Origin: Akkermansiaceae bacterium UBA5688
GTDB taxonomy: Bacteria; Verrucomicrobiota; Verrucomicrobiia; Verrucomicrobiales; Akkermansiaceae
Assembly (NCBI GenBank): GCA_002420315.1
Contig: DIHU01000190.1
Location: forward strand, 1-20,752
Length of the DNA: 20,752 nucleotides
Reading direction: 5' to 3'
Part shown: one piece after another, positions 7,844 to 15,997 of the stretch
Numbering within the stretch: position 1 is the first letter of the stretch
Layout: every line of letters begins with the position of its first letter
Translations under genes and position numbers: made by a program
The notes under the pieces: model-generated
Told to the model about the DNA's origin: nothing
Seen by the model: only the letters and a program-made list of their open reading frames with translations
Database searches by the model: none

Positions 7844-7863
7844 TTCTCGATGGAGAAATCTTT
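7844..7863 (+). terminator. weak candidate terminator
   Basis: TTCTC (7844-7848) and GAGAA (7853-7857) form a 5-base stem around GATG, followed by ATCTTTT. It sits between the convergent SurA-like and prolyl oligopeptidase genes. The stem is short and AT-rich, so this is only a candidate. Confidence 0.3.
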
Positions 7864-7865
7864 TG

Positions 7866-9977
7866 CTAGAACCTGATCTGAAACCCTAACGACTTGGAGA
7901 GAAAAGCATACTTGTCAACGATGGCCTCGATTCGCTTTGAAGTCGGAGTCCCGGCTCCGTGGCCAGCTTTACTTTCAATACGAATTAAGGTGGGTGCGGG
8001 ACCTTTTTGGGCAGATTGAAGCGCTGCTGCAAATTTGTAGGAATGCGATGGGACGACCCGGTCATCGTGGTCGGATGTGATCACCATGGTTGCTGGGTAA
8101 TTGTTGGGCTTCAAGTTGTGATAAGGCGAATATTTTAGGAGATTTTTAAAATCATCTAGCTCATCCGGCTTGCCATACTCGGCTTGCCAAGCCCAGCCGA
8201 TTGTGAACTTGTGGAAGCGTAACATATCCATTACTCCGACTGCCGGAAGACAGGCTCCATAAAGTTCGGGTCTTTGCACCATACAGGCACCGACTAGCAA
8301 ACCTCCATTCGAACCTCCGGCAATGGAGAGTTTTTTTGAAGAGGTGAATTTTTTTGAAATGAGGTGTTCTGCACAGGCAATAAAATCGTCGAATACATTC
8401 TGTTTCTTAAGTTTCATTCCGGCTTCATGCCATTCCTCGCCGTATTCACCACCACCACGAAGATTTGCCATCACATAGATGCCACCAAGATCTAACCAGG
8501 CGATTGTGGCGGGTGAATAGGAAGGGCGAAGTGAAATATTGAAGCCACCATAAGCATAGAGAAGGGTGGGGTTATTGCCGTCGAGCTTCAGACTCTTCTT
8601 ATAAACGATAAACATTGGGATTTTAGTGCGATCTCTGGAGGTCGCGAAGATCTGTCGGGATTCATAATTATCCCGATCAAACTGAGTTTTGGGCGCTTTG
8701 AAAAGAGTGGAAGCATTTCTTGCGATATCGTATCGGTAGACAGCTCCGGGACTGGTGAAGGAAGTGAAGTAATAAAAGGTTTCGTTTCGATTCGATTTCC
8801 CTCCAAATCCGGTGGCCGTTCCTAGACCTGGTAGCTTGACGGGTCGAAGAGGGCTGCCGTCTGTTTTAAAGCGTCGAATTTCGGTTCGCGCATCCTTGAG
8901 GTAGTTTGCGATGAAGAGACCACCTATGTGGGAAACAGAGCGAAGGGTTTCTTTGCTCTCTGGGATAATCGTTTTCCACTGAGTCGAGATCGGTGCGTTT
9001 AGATCGATTGAAACAACCTTTTGTTTAGGTGCTTTGAGATCAGTTCGAATAATGAAATTTGAACCTAAATTTGTAATAAAATCGTAGGATGCATCGAAGT
9101 CGGCGAGAAGTTCGATGACCTTTGATGTAGGATTGGTAAGGTCTTTATAGAAGAGGCCGTTTTTGGTGTCAGTGCCTTGACTAACTTGAATCAAAAGATA
9201 TTTGCCGTCTTCGGTGACCCAGGCATAAAGGCCTTGTTTTGGTTCATTTGGTCTTTCGTAGACGAGGAGGTCTTCGTCTTGTGGTGTGCCGATCTCATGG
9301 TAGTAGATCTTCTTGTGAATATTTTTGGCGATCATTTCGTCTCCACCCTTTGGTTTGGGGAAACGACCATAATAAAATCCTTTGCTATCTTTGGACCATG
9401 ATGCGCCTGAGAACTTGGACCACTTGAGGTGATCGGAGAGGTCTTTACCAGACGAGATTTCTCGAACCTGCCATTCAACCCAATCTGACCCTGATGCGGA
9501 GGTTGAGTAAGCAAGATACTTACCATCCGGAGAAACCTCGTAGGACTTGAGTGCGACTGTGCCGTCTGAGGAGAGCGTGTTTGGATCTAGTAATACGGTT
9601 GGTTCAATGTCGAGCGACTTTGTTGAATACAAGACCGACTGATTTTGAAGACCGTTATTTTTGCTAAAAAAGTAGGAGCCTCCCTCGAAAGAAGGGACAC
9701 CAAGCCGCTCAACATTCCAGAGTTTGGTGAGGTGATTTTTCAGGACTTGGCGGCCTGGAATGGCATCCAAGTAGGAATTGGTAAGGCTACTTTGGGCCTT
9801 CACCCATGCGGCGGTTTGGTCCGAATTTAGATCCTCAAGCCAGCGATAGGGATCAGGAACCCTAATTCCGTGAAGGGTATCAACCGTCTCCCCAGGCTTG
9901 GAGTCAGGGTAAGAAAGAGTGTTTCCTCTGGCGGTTAGAGTGTTGAGGGTGATGGCTAGAAGAATAATCTTTCGCAT
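7866..9977 (-). CDS. secreted prolyl oligopeptidase family protein (peptidase S9A)
   Basis: The product is a 703-aa serine peptidase that cleaves short peptides after proline or related residues. The signal peptide is roughly residues 1-18. The N-terminal family signature HGIRVPDPYRWLEDL is followed by a seven-bladed beta-propeller region (about 85-430, e.g. SPDGKYLAYS and WSKDSKGFYYGRF). The C-terminal alpha/beta hydrolase contains LLYAYGGFNIS, the nucleophile elbow GGSNGG with Ser556, the acid in SDHDDRVVP (Asp638/639) and His673 in KAGHGAG. The length and triad spacing match porcine prolyl oligopeptidase closely (Ser554, Asp641, His680). The predicted signal peptide suggests a periplasmic enzyme, possibly for peptide scavenging. 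It is a single gene, convergent with the SurA-like gene and divergent from the DUF6172-like gene. Confidence 0.93.
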   Translation of the reverse strand: MRKIILLAITLNTLTARGNTLSYPDSKPGETVDTLHGIRVPDPYRWLEDLNSDQTAAWVKAQSSLTNSYLDAIPGRQVLKNHLTKLWNVERLGVPSFEGGSYFFSKNNGLQNQSVLYSTKSLDIEPTVLLDPNTLSSDGTVALKSYEVSPDGKYLAYSTSASGSDWVEWQVREISSGKDLSDHLKWSKFSGASWSKDSKGFYYGRFPKPKGGDEMIAKNIHKKIYYHEIGTPQDEDLLVYERPNEPKQGLYAWVTEDGKYLLIQVSQGTDTKNGLFYKDLTNPTSKVIELLADFDASYDFITNLGSNFIIRTDLKAPKQKVVSIDLNAPISTQWKTIIPESKETLRSVSHIGGLFIANYLKDARTEIRRFKTDGSPLRPVKLPGLGTATGFGGKSNRNETFYYFTSFTSPGAVYRYDIARNASTLFKAPKTQFDRDNYESRQIFATSRDRTKIPMFIVYKKSLKLDGNNPTLLYAYGGFNISLRPSYSPATIAWLDLGGIYVMANLRGGGEYGEEWHEAGMKLKKQNVFDDFIACAEHLISKKFTSSKKLSIAGGSNGGLLVGACMVQRPELYGACLPAVGVMDMLRFHKFTIGWAWQAEYGKPDELDDFKNLLKYSPYHNLKPNNYPATMVITSDHDDRVVPSHSYKFAAALQSAQKGPAPTLIRIESKAGHGAGTPTSKRIEAIVDKYAFLSKSLGFQIRF

Positions 9978-10067
9978 GGAAGGAGTTTAGGTCACCTGTA
10001 GCTTGATGCAATGAAGACGGTAGATTCTTGTGTTTGAGCGCTAGACATTTTGGGAGAGAAACATCAC

Positions 10068-10072
10068 AAGGA
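10068..10072 (+). promoter_or_regulatory. ribosome binding site of the DUF6172-like gene
   Basis: AAGGA lies five bases before the ATG at 10078, which supports that start. Confidence 0.55.
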
Positions 10073-10077
10073 CCTCC

Positions 10078-10362
10078 ATGAAAAAGCTATTTCCGTTAGT
10101 GTCAGAGCGACACAAACCGGCTAGGTTAGTTGAGCAAATCAGGGGTGAGGTGAAGAAATACCTTAAGCGCGAGCGTAATAAGTCATTACCGGACGATCAT
10201 GACTACTGGGGCTTTAATTGTCGATTAGGACAAGAATCTGGTTCAGCAAAAGTTTGCCACGAAAAAGAGATTGGTAAATCGCTTGATCATGCTCTCGCTG
10301 AAGGCTGGGAGGCTGTTTATCTTGAGATCCTGGTGGAACCGAGGAAACGAGGATCAAAATAA
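10078..10362 (+). CDS. DUF6172-like small protein
   Basis: This is a 94-aa basic cytoplasmic protein. From memory it resembles the DUF6172 family: an MKK-FPL start, KPARLVEQIRGEVKKYLKRER in the first third, LPDDHDYWGFNCRLG in the middle, and a helix/strand ending with AVYLEILVEP. It has no signal peptide or membrane segment. The family has no established function that I know of. It stands alone between a divergent peptidase gene and the end of the long leftward operon, with only 18 bases between its stop and the last operon gene. Coding status is well supported by the ribosome-binding site and the family resemblance. Confidence 0.78.
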   Translation: MKKLFPLVSERHKPARLVEQIRGEVKKYLKRERNKSLPDDHDYWGFNCRLGQESGSAKVCHEKEIGKSLDHALAEGWEAVYLEILVEPRKRGSK

Positions 10363-10380
10363 GCTGCATGAGCTTTGCCG

Positions 10381-11775
10381 CTACCAGTCTGTCGAAGATC
10401 CGTAGCGAGCGGTGTCAAGTTCAGGACGCCATATATTAAATTCGATCCTAGAAAAAGCGTCTATATCGAACTCCGCATCTCCCCAAACCTGAGAGTAGCC
10501 CCTGAGGGTCTTTTCGTCGAGTGACTTGAGTTTCACAGTGATGTATCCGCCCTCATGAAACCAGCAACGGACGTCATTTGTTTCCATTCTAACTTCGTCA
10601 ATCTTTTCTGAGAGGGCGACGCTTCTCATAAGTTTAATTGGAACTCCAACCTCTCCAAAAGAGGTAGAAAGGGAGACATTACCTTTGTCGATCGATTTGA
10701 CAGTTCCAATGATGACATCACCATTTGCGAGACGAATTTCCTGACCCTCTAATTTTTCGTCGGTGTCTTCCTCCTCTTCGTTATCCGGTTTTGCAGGAAG
10801 TATCCCGTCCCACTGGGATACTGAGATATTGCTGAACTTGATGGGGCTGGTGTTTTGTGGGACGAAGTGGATCCAATTACCCTTGAATTTGGTGTCGTCG
10901 ACTCCGGTCCATGTTCCGATTTCTTTGTCGTCAATGTGGATGGCGTTGGTCCCATCTTTGCTGCGATCAAGGTAGATGGTGAATTCAGCAGTTTCGGCTT
11001 CGAGCATGTTACGAATCGACTCGCTTATAATGTCATTATTACGGTCATTTGGAGCATTCCGGTAAACACTCAGGTAGGTTCGCTGGATGTTTAGGGAATA
11101 TCCGGTTCCAGGGTAGTCATCGCTGCCATCATCCGAGAAGAAAAGGATTCTGAAGTATGGAGACGATCTCCAATTGGCAGTGAAGCTGATTTTAGCCTTA
11201 TCGGGAATTGCGACCTCACGAGCAATACCACTGCGGGCTTTGGAAATCATAGTCCGATTTTTAAAGGTCCAGTATTTTTCGATATTTCCTCCAGCTGAGA
11301 CCCATCCCTCTGGTCCGTCTGGTCCGTTGTAAAAGGATGGCGATTGATTAAAGATGTCGAGCGAGTGAACAAGGGAACGTCGAAGAGTCAGGTTGCCGGC
11401 ATACCAGGTTTCGAGCGTAATGGTCTTATCATCTAAGTTGGTCAGGCGGCCCCGGATCGTGTCTCGGTGAGAATCGCGAAAGTGACCTTTGATGGTTGCG
11501 AGGGCGTAATGATCAGCTTCAATCTTTTTAGGCGTTCCACTGAGTGTCATCTCAAGGAGCTTTTTGGTGTTAAGGATGCTTAGGCCTTCTAGAGAAGATG
11601 AGTCGAAGATGAGTTGCTTTTTTTCCGCTTCGACCGATTTTGGGAAGCCGCTGATTCTGCTCTTGTCCGAGAAAGTGAGGACGGAAGGTTTTTCCTTTGT
11701 GGGTCTGTCGTCTTCGCCTAAAGAGGATATTCCGCTAATGAGCAATAATGTGGGAGCAAGGAGAAGTTTTTTCAC
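10381..11775 (-). CDS. secreted four-barrel/jelly-roll protein, paralog C (last gene of operon)
   Basis: This is a 464-aa exported protein of unknown function with a signal peptide (about residues 1-20). It shares its layout with the next two genes upstream. Two N-terminal barrel-like repeats (about 32-76 and 93-142) precede a shared motif FYNGPDGPEGW at 148-158. A beta-rich central domain (about 160-335) follows, with WRSSPYFRILFFSDD, GTGYSL and an ISVSQWDGI end. After an acidic linker (EEEEDTDEK) come two more repeats, about 347-389 (LANGDVIIGTVKSI) and 402-448. Each repeat follows a pattern of NGD, hydrophobic-x-G, strand, turn, strand, ending in two Val/Ile/Phe residues, as in small SH3/Sm-like barrels. 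The centre resembles concanavalin/DUF1080-type jelly rolls. It is 29 bases downstream of paralog B. No catalytic residues are evident. Confidence 0.82.
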   Translation of the reverse strand: MKKLLLAPTLLLISGISSLGEDDRPTKEKPSVLTFSDKSRISGFPKSVEAEKKQLIFDSSSLEGLSILNTKKLLEMTLSGTPKKIEADHYALATIKGHFRDSHRDTIRGRLTNLDDKTITLETWYAGNLTLRRSLVHSLDIFNQSPSFYNGPDGPEGWVSAGGNIEKYWTFKNRTMISKARSGIAREVAIPDKAKISFTANWRSSPYFRILFFSDDGSDDYPGTGYSLNIQRTYLSVYRNAPNDRNNDIISESIRNMLEAETAEFTIYLDRSKDGTNAIHIDDKEIGTWTGVDDTKFKGNWIHFVPQNTSPIKFSNISVSQWDGILPAKPDNEEEEDTDEKLEGQEIRLANGDVIIGTVKSIDKGNVSLSTSFGEVGVPIKLMRSVALSEKIDEVRMETNDVRCWFHEGGYITVKLKSLDEKTLRGYSQVWGDAEFDIDAFSRIEFNIWRPELDTARYGSSTDW

Positions 11776-11804
11776 GATGATAAGGGGATTGAATTCTTCT
11801 GTAT

Positions 11805-13127
11805 TTATTCGCTTTTGCTAATCGACAACATGACCACGCGATCGATTTCGAGTTCTCCGAGCCATGGGTGATTGGCTTTGAGTTTGTCAGCGCCCAATTG
11901 GATTCCGGATAGGCTGAGTTTGCCACCAGTCCGTAGAGCGAGATAGTACTGTCCTTTTGATTTGGGAGTATCCGTCCCTTTTGTAAAATACATCACGGCA
12001 CAATTTTCGAGTGGGATTGAGATTGGGTTGGGGCTCAGAGGTGTCTGGACGGTGAATGGTTTGGTTGGATCTGCCGGGCTGTAAGAAAGGATTCTCCCGC
12101 TGAACCGATCACCATCGTCTACTGATAAGGTGTCAAGTTCATCTTCGGCACGTGGTTCACGGCGAAGCAATTGAGTTGTGGTATCCCACTCGTGAAGAAA
12201 AATATTGCTAACGCTGTTGTTAGAACTTCCCGAACTCATGCTTTCGAAAAGAAGAGCGGATCCTTCTGGAGAATCGGTCGGATCAATTCCTTGCCCTAGC
12301 TTTTCGCCATTAAGATAGAGTTGAAGGATTCTTGTTACGCGATCAACTCGAAGTTCCAGTTGGCAGGTGTTGGAGCCCTTATTGCCCGGAGCTCTGGTGG
12401 AAGTGATAAGCGTTTTAAACTTTGGTCCGTTAGTTCCAGCAGGCATAACTCGTCTAACCTGGACTCCACCGGAATTCAGGTTCAGGAGATACGAATTACC
12501 TGTGCCGTCAGTCTTGGGTTTTGCTTCATCAGTGCAAAGGTGAATGCGGATATTGGGAGACGATTCCCAGCTAATGTCAGCGCCAAAAATGAAGTTCTTC
12601 GGAAGCTTGAGATCTCGCCCGATGAAGCCTTTATCACGAGAGGTTAAGGCACCATTTTCATAACGCCATTGGCCGTTATTTTCTTGTGACCATCCTTCGA
12701 CTCCAATTGGTCCCCTGAAAATTGTCCGCTGAGGAGTGACCCCAAAAAACACAGAATCAATTTGGTCTCGCGAAATCTCGAGAAGTCCAGCGAACCAAGT
12801 TTGAAACGAGAGATGAGTCTTGTTTAACCCAACCACTTCACCAGGAATACTATCTCCGTTTCTTAGATATAGTTCTTGGGAGTTCTTTGGGAGCTCATCT
12901 GGGGTCTCCTTTGCTGAATGACTTGCCGAAAAGTTGAGTTTGATCAGATCCTCATTGAGAATCTTTAGGGGGGCTTCGCTGTGGGGGGTTTGGAGCTCGA
13001 TGAGGCCTCCTTGGAGTGCGATGACTTTCCCGAAGAAGAGGTCGCCGTTTTTCAGGCTAATTTGATCATCTGCCTGAGCGGTGCAAAGAGAGGCCATTGT
13101 CAGGCTGGCAATAAAGAAAGTTCGCAT
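11805..13127 (-). CDS. secreted four-barrel/jelly-roll protein, paralog B
   Basis: This is a 440-aa exported protein of unknown function with signal peptide MRTFFIASLTMASLCTAQA. It begins almost at once with barrel repeat 1 (about 22-66, ISLKNGDLFFGKVIAL), then repeat 2 (85-128, LYLRNGDSIPGEVVGL). IFRGPIGVEGW (136-146) corresponds to the FYNGP-type junction of the other paralogs. The central beta domain (about 148-320) has ISWESSPNIRIHL, GTGNSYLLNLN and a long strand-rich LYLNGEKLG region, ending FLHEWDTT. Repeats 3 and 4 are at about 334-384 (VDDGDRFSGRIL) and 394-436 (GGKLSLSGIQLG). It is the most compact of the three and the clearest view of the architecture. Spacing is 18 bases from the upstream gene and 29 bases to the downstream one, consistent with one transcript. 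Confidence 0.83.
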   Translation of the reverse strand: MRTFFIASLTMASLCTAQADDQISLKNGDLFFGKVIALQGGLIELQTPHSEAPLKILNEDLIKLNFSASHSAKETPDELPKNSQELYLRNGDSIPGEVVGLNKTHLSFQTWFAGLLEISRDQIDSVFFGVTPQRTIFRGPIGVEGWSQENNGQWRYENGALTSRDKGFIGRDLKLPKNFIFGADISWESSPNIRIHLCTDEAKPKTDGTGNSYLLNLNSGGVQVRRVMPAGTNGPKFKTLITSTRAPGNKGSNTCQLELRVDRVTRILQLYLNGEKLGQGIDPTDSPEGSALLFESMSSGSSNNSVSNIFLHEWDTTTQLLRREPRAEDELDTLSVDDGDRFSGRILSYSPADPTKPFTVQTPLSPNPISIPLENCAVMYFTKGTDTPKSKGQYYLALRTGGKLSLSGIQLGADKLKANHPWLGELEIDRVVMLSISKSE

Positions 13128-13145
13128 AAAACTAAAAGATAAGCG

Positions 13146-14918
13146 TTAGAGATCGTCAAACCAATCGGATAGATCGGGTGATCCTTCGGTAAAACGAAGC
13201 ATGGCGGCAGAAGACAAATCTACCGTAATTTCTCCGAAGAAAGGAGAGTTTCCGGACAGGAGGTTTCTCTCCGCGGAAATCGGGTTGAGTCTAATTTTAC
13301 CAAATGGCTTGTAAACGATCGTCATCGGTTCCTTTGCCCAGGTGAGGTCCTCTGAAAGGTCATCGGAATCTAAGTCTGTCGAGGTCGATTTCTTGAGGAC
13401 GATTTTTGAAAGATCTTTGACGGGAATCTCGGCATTCATATAGGCAGATTTGAGGAGAGCTACCCCATCCTTGATCTCGATAACCTGACCCGAGAAACGG
13501 TCTGTCCCATTTCCAAGTAGAACAAGGTCGCGGTCTGGGTGAACCATGCTATTGGCGCTATCTGTCATGCCATTCCAGGAGGTGATCATAACTTCCGAGA
13601 TACGAACGCGTGCGTTACTGGTATTATTAACAATTCCGAATCCCGTGCCGTCGCCAGGGAACCCACCAAGGTCATTCCACTGAGCGGCATAAGTCCCGTT
13701 GATGAAAAGAATCATGAGGGATTCCTTGCGATTGTATCGAATTTCGATCTCAGCATCTCCTCCCTCGGAAAGTGAAATATTGCTTCTGACACTGGCCATT
13801 CTTTGAGTCCGTGCAACGCCAGTTTCGCTGAAGTAGTTCCGGGAGAGATTGGGGTAGCTTGAATATAGTGTCATTGTATATCCCGTTCCAAACATGTCCG
13901 CGTGAGTGCGCTTGGAAGGATTAATCCAGGCAATGTTTTGAAATGCATTATTCTTCCGGAAATCGACCAGTCTTTCTTTTTGAAGTGGAGCAGGATCTTG
14001 TTTTTCAGGCTGTTCTTTTTCCCGAGGTTTTTGTTCGCCCTCGGCTTTCGGTTTCTCGCCATCCTCAATCTCTTCAGCTTCCTCTGCTTTTGGCTCTTCC
14101 TTTTTCTCTGCGGGAAGGACACGGGTGAAGTCGGAATGAAGGGCAAGAGTAAGATTTAAACGTCCTTTCCATTTAGCTTTAAATTTAAGGCGTCCAATAT
14201 CCGGCATATTGGCGTCAGGATAAACAAGTGCGCGGTTATCTAGGCTGTAAAATGAAGCGCCTGAATGGATCCAGGCTGATGATTCCTCCTTTAGCTTACC
14301 TTTCTCTTGTATGACCTCCTTCTTTGGTTTTTTTTCCTCCCCTGCAATTTCTTTTGCTTCGTCTTTTTCCTTAGTTTTTCGGTAATCGAGAATCATCCAG
14401 CCGTTGCTATTGTATGGCCCACTGTAAAAAAGTTCCCCATCGAATGGGTTCGGGGAGAGTGATTTGATGTGTTTCCGGGGAATTTTCAAGTCGCCTACCA
14501 CCGAACTTTTCACAACGAGTGATTTGTCATCGAGTGAAACAATTTTGCCTGGAATTCTGTCGCCACTGACCAAGGTAATGAAGGCTGTTTCCTTTTCCAT
14601 AACCACGCCACTACTACCTTTGAAAACGACCTGACGAATCGCTGGAATGCTGAACTTAATTGGCCGATCGATATCTTTCCTCTCCCAGAGTAAGCCGTCT
14701 TGAATGCCGCCGAAGGTCCCATGCATGACATCTCCGTTATCAAAGAGGATGAGGTCGTCCCCAGCCGGGTCTGGCTTCGAAGCTTGGGGCTTGGTTGGGG
14801 TTGCTTCATTTTTGGTGAGACTTGTGTCCAGGAGTATTCCATCGCCCTTGACAACAATTTCGCAAAATGAAAAAGACGGCAGGAAAGCTAAAACGATTAA
14901 GTAAAAAGGAGGCTTCAT
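13146..14918 (-). CDS. secreted four-barrel/jelly-roll protein, paralog A with charged inserts
   Basis: The protein has 590 aa and starts at the ATG at 14918, which overlaps the stop of the toroid gene as ATGA. The frame is open upstream to 15071, but that stretch lies inside the upstream gene and lacks a signal peptide, whereas MKPPFYLIVLAFLPSFSF is a good one. Barrel repeats are at about 55-100 (FDNGDVMHGTFGGI) and 112-155 (VSGDRIPGKIVSL). The FYSGPYNSNGW junction is at 164-174. A central beta domain contains FGTGYTMTLYSS, LFINGTYAAQW and MITSWNGM. Repeats 3 and 4 are at about 465-510 and 530-577. Unlike its paralogs it has two Lys/Glu-rich low-complexity inserts, about residues 181-214 and 271-316. 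A cysteine at position 19 is not in a good lipobox. The function is unknown. Confidence 0.83.
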   Translation of the reverse strand: MKPPFYLIVLAFLPSFSFCEIVVKGDGILLDTSLTKNEATPTKPQASKPDPAGDDLILFDNGDVMHGTFGGIQDGLLWERKDIDRPIKFSIPAIRQVVFKGSSGVVMEKETAFITLVSGDRIPGKIVSLDDKSLVVKSSVVGDLKIPRKHIKSLSPNPFDGELFYSGPYNSNGWMILDYRKTKEKDEAKEIAGEEKKPKKEVIQEKGKLKEESSAWIHSGASFYSLDNRALVYPDANMPDIGRLKFKAKWKGRLNLTLALHSDFTRVLPAEKKEEPKAEEAEEIEDGEKPKAEGEQKPREKEQPEKQDPAPLQKERLVDFRKNNAFQNIAWINPSKRTHADMFGTGYTMTLYSSYPNLSRNYFSETGVARTQRMASVRSNISLSEGGDAEIEIRYNRKESLMILFINGTYAAQWNDLGGFPGDGTGFGIVNNTSNARVRISEVMITSWNGMTDSANSMVHPDRDLVLLGNGTDRFSGQVIEIKDGVALLKSAYMNAEIPVKDLSKIVLKKSTSTDLDSDDLSEDLTWAKEPMTIVYKPFGKIRLNPISAERNLLSGNSPFFGEITVDLSSAAMLRFTEGSPDLSDWFDDL

Positions 14919-15898
14919 TTTTCGTAAATGGGAAGAAAACGATAGTTCAAAGCGAGTGATAGAAGTGCTCCGGAAGTATTGAATGATTTCCCGCGGCTTC
15001 CTGGGAATGATCCGTCTGCTCCTTGAAGAGCTCCAAGGTATCTGGTGTTTTTCGCATTCCATTGCTGCCAAGTTTCTTCATTTGAGTGGAAAAGGGCCTG
15101 AGCCATATAATATTCAAAGTAGTAGGCATAGTGGCTTTCACGGTGGTTGAGCTTTTTTGCCAGATATTTAGTGCTAGCCTCATAAAGCTTAGTTTTATGT
15201 TGCTTCGCAAGCGACTCGCAAAGGACGCCTATGGCGGTGAGGGTAGGCCGATCGCCCATGGCATTTTGATAGCCGTATCCGCCATCACTGCCTCGACACT
15301 TTCTCATAAATTTCATCCCTTTTTCTAGGGCGGTGTCAGGAACGGGGATTCCAGCATTTCTTGCGGCATAGAGCGCGACGATCTGGCAGCCAGCGATCGA
15401 TGAGTCAGAAGTTGTAGCGTCGGGGCTGTAACGCCAACCACCTCTTGGGTTTCGCTTTTGGGCGCTGAGAATGAGCTCCACTGCTTTCTTCAAACCGGTT
15501 GCGATCTTTTCGTTACGATACATTCCGTAGCATTCGGCTAGAGCGAGGGTGGCAAATCCGTGGGTATACATTGAGCTCCCAATATATCCGTTTCCGACAT
15601 CTTGGGCCCCAAGGATGAAAGTAATCCCGCGTTTTATATTCTCTGCGTATTCGCCGTGGTTTGGGTCCTCGCCGTGGGCAAGGAAGGCCATGACAGCAAG
15701 GCCGACGACTCCTGGTTCGGTGCCAACTCCATCGGCCCAGGAACCGTCCTCCTTTTGGGTTTTTGAAAGATACCGGAGCCCCCGCGTATAGATGTTTTCA
15801 ACGGCTGCCGGAATGGGATCTTCATCCCGCTGAAGGGGATTTTGGCCGGCAATCGGGAGGGCCGAGAGCAACGTTAAAATTGGAAGCAAAATTCGCAT
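14915..15898 (-). CDS. secreted alpha/alpha-toroid protein (prenyltransferase/squalene oxidase repeats)
   Basis: The product is a 327-aa exported protein. The signal peptide is residues 1-19 (ending IAGQ). It is followed by at least five repeats of the helix-helix type found in terpenoid cyclases, prenyltransferase beta subunits and complement thioester domains: GLRYLSKTQKEDGSW (40-54), GITFILGAQ (91-99), AVELILSAQKRNPRGGW (139-155), GMKFMRKCRGSDGGYG (194-209) and NTRYLGALQGADGSF near the end. There is no DXDD cyclase motif, no evident zinc site of prenyltransferases and no CGEQ thioester, so an enzymatic role is doubtful; a binding or scaffold role is more likely. It overlaps paralog A by four bases (ATGA), a sign of coupled translation. 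It is preceded by a 99-base spacer with a hairpin. Confidence 0.87.
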   Translation of the reverse strand: MRILLPILTLLSALPIAGQNPLQRDEDPIPAAVENIYTRGLRYLSKTQKEDGSWADGVGTEPGVVGLAVMAFLAHGEDPNHGEYAENIKRGITFILGAQDVGNGYIGSSMYTHGFATLALAECYGMYRNEKIATGLKKAVELILSAQKRNPRGGWRYSPDATTSDSSIAGCQIVALYAARNAGIPVPDTALEKGMKFMRKCRGSDGGYGYQNAMGDRPTLTAIGVLCESLAKQHKTKLYEASTKYLAKKLNHRESHYAYYFEYYMAQALFHSNEETWQQWNAKNTRYLGALQGADGSFPGSRGKSFNTSGALLSLALNYRFLPIYEK

Positions 15899-15919
15899 GG
15901 GAACGGTTGGACAGAAGGA

Positions 15920-15988
15920 GTGGAAAATAAAAAAGGAGAAACGGCCTCCGGAGCGGTAGCGCCCTGAAGACCGTTGACGCTCTGGAGG
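15920..15988 (-). terminator. intra-operon terminator-like or attenuator hairpin
   Basis: On the minus strand, CCTCCAGAGCG (15988-15978) can pair with CGCTCCGGAGG (15955-15945): ten base pairs and one A-C mismatch, with a 22-base loop. About ten bases later there is a T-rich run (15940-15921, including six consecutive T). It lies between the 86-aa ORF and the toroid gene, inside an otherwise tightly spaced gene run. It could therefore partially stop transcription or mark an RNA processing site. Confidence 0.45.
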
Positions 15989-15997
15989 ATAGGGTCC

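Noticed and set aside
13902..14159. Hydrophobic + strand open frame opposite paralog A
   Set aside because: It is the antisense of the Lys/Glu-rich insert; antisense of GAA/AAG codons gives Phe/Leu-rich sequence that mimics membrane segments.
14919..15071. N-terminal extension of paralog A to an ATG at 15071
   Set aside because: The 51 extra codons overlap the toroid gene in another frame and give no signal peptide. The ATG at 14918 gives a good signal peptide and a typical ATGA overlap.
14915..15898. Terpene or squalene cyclase for hopanoid synthesis
   Set aside because: The protein is about half the size of such cyclases, is exported and lacks DXDD; no other isoprenoid gene is nearby.
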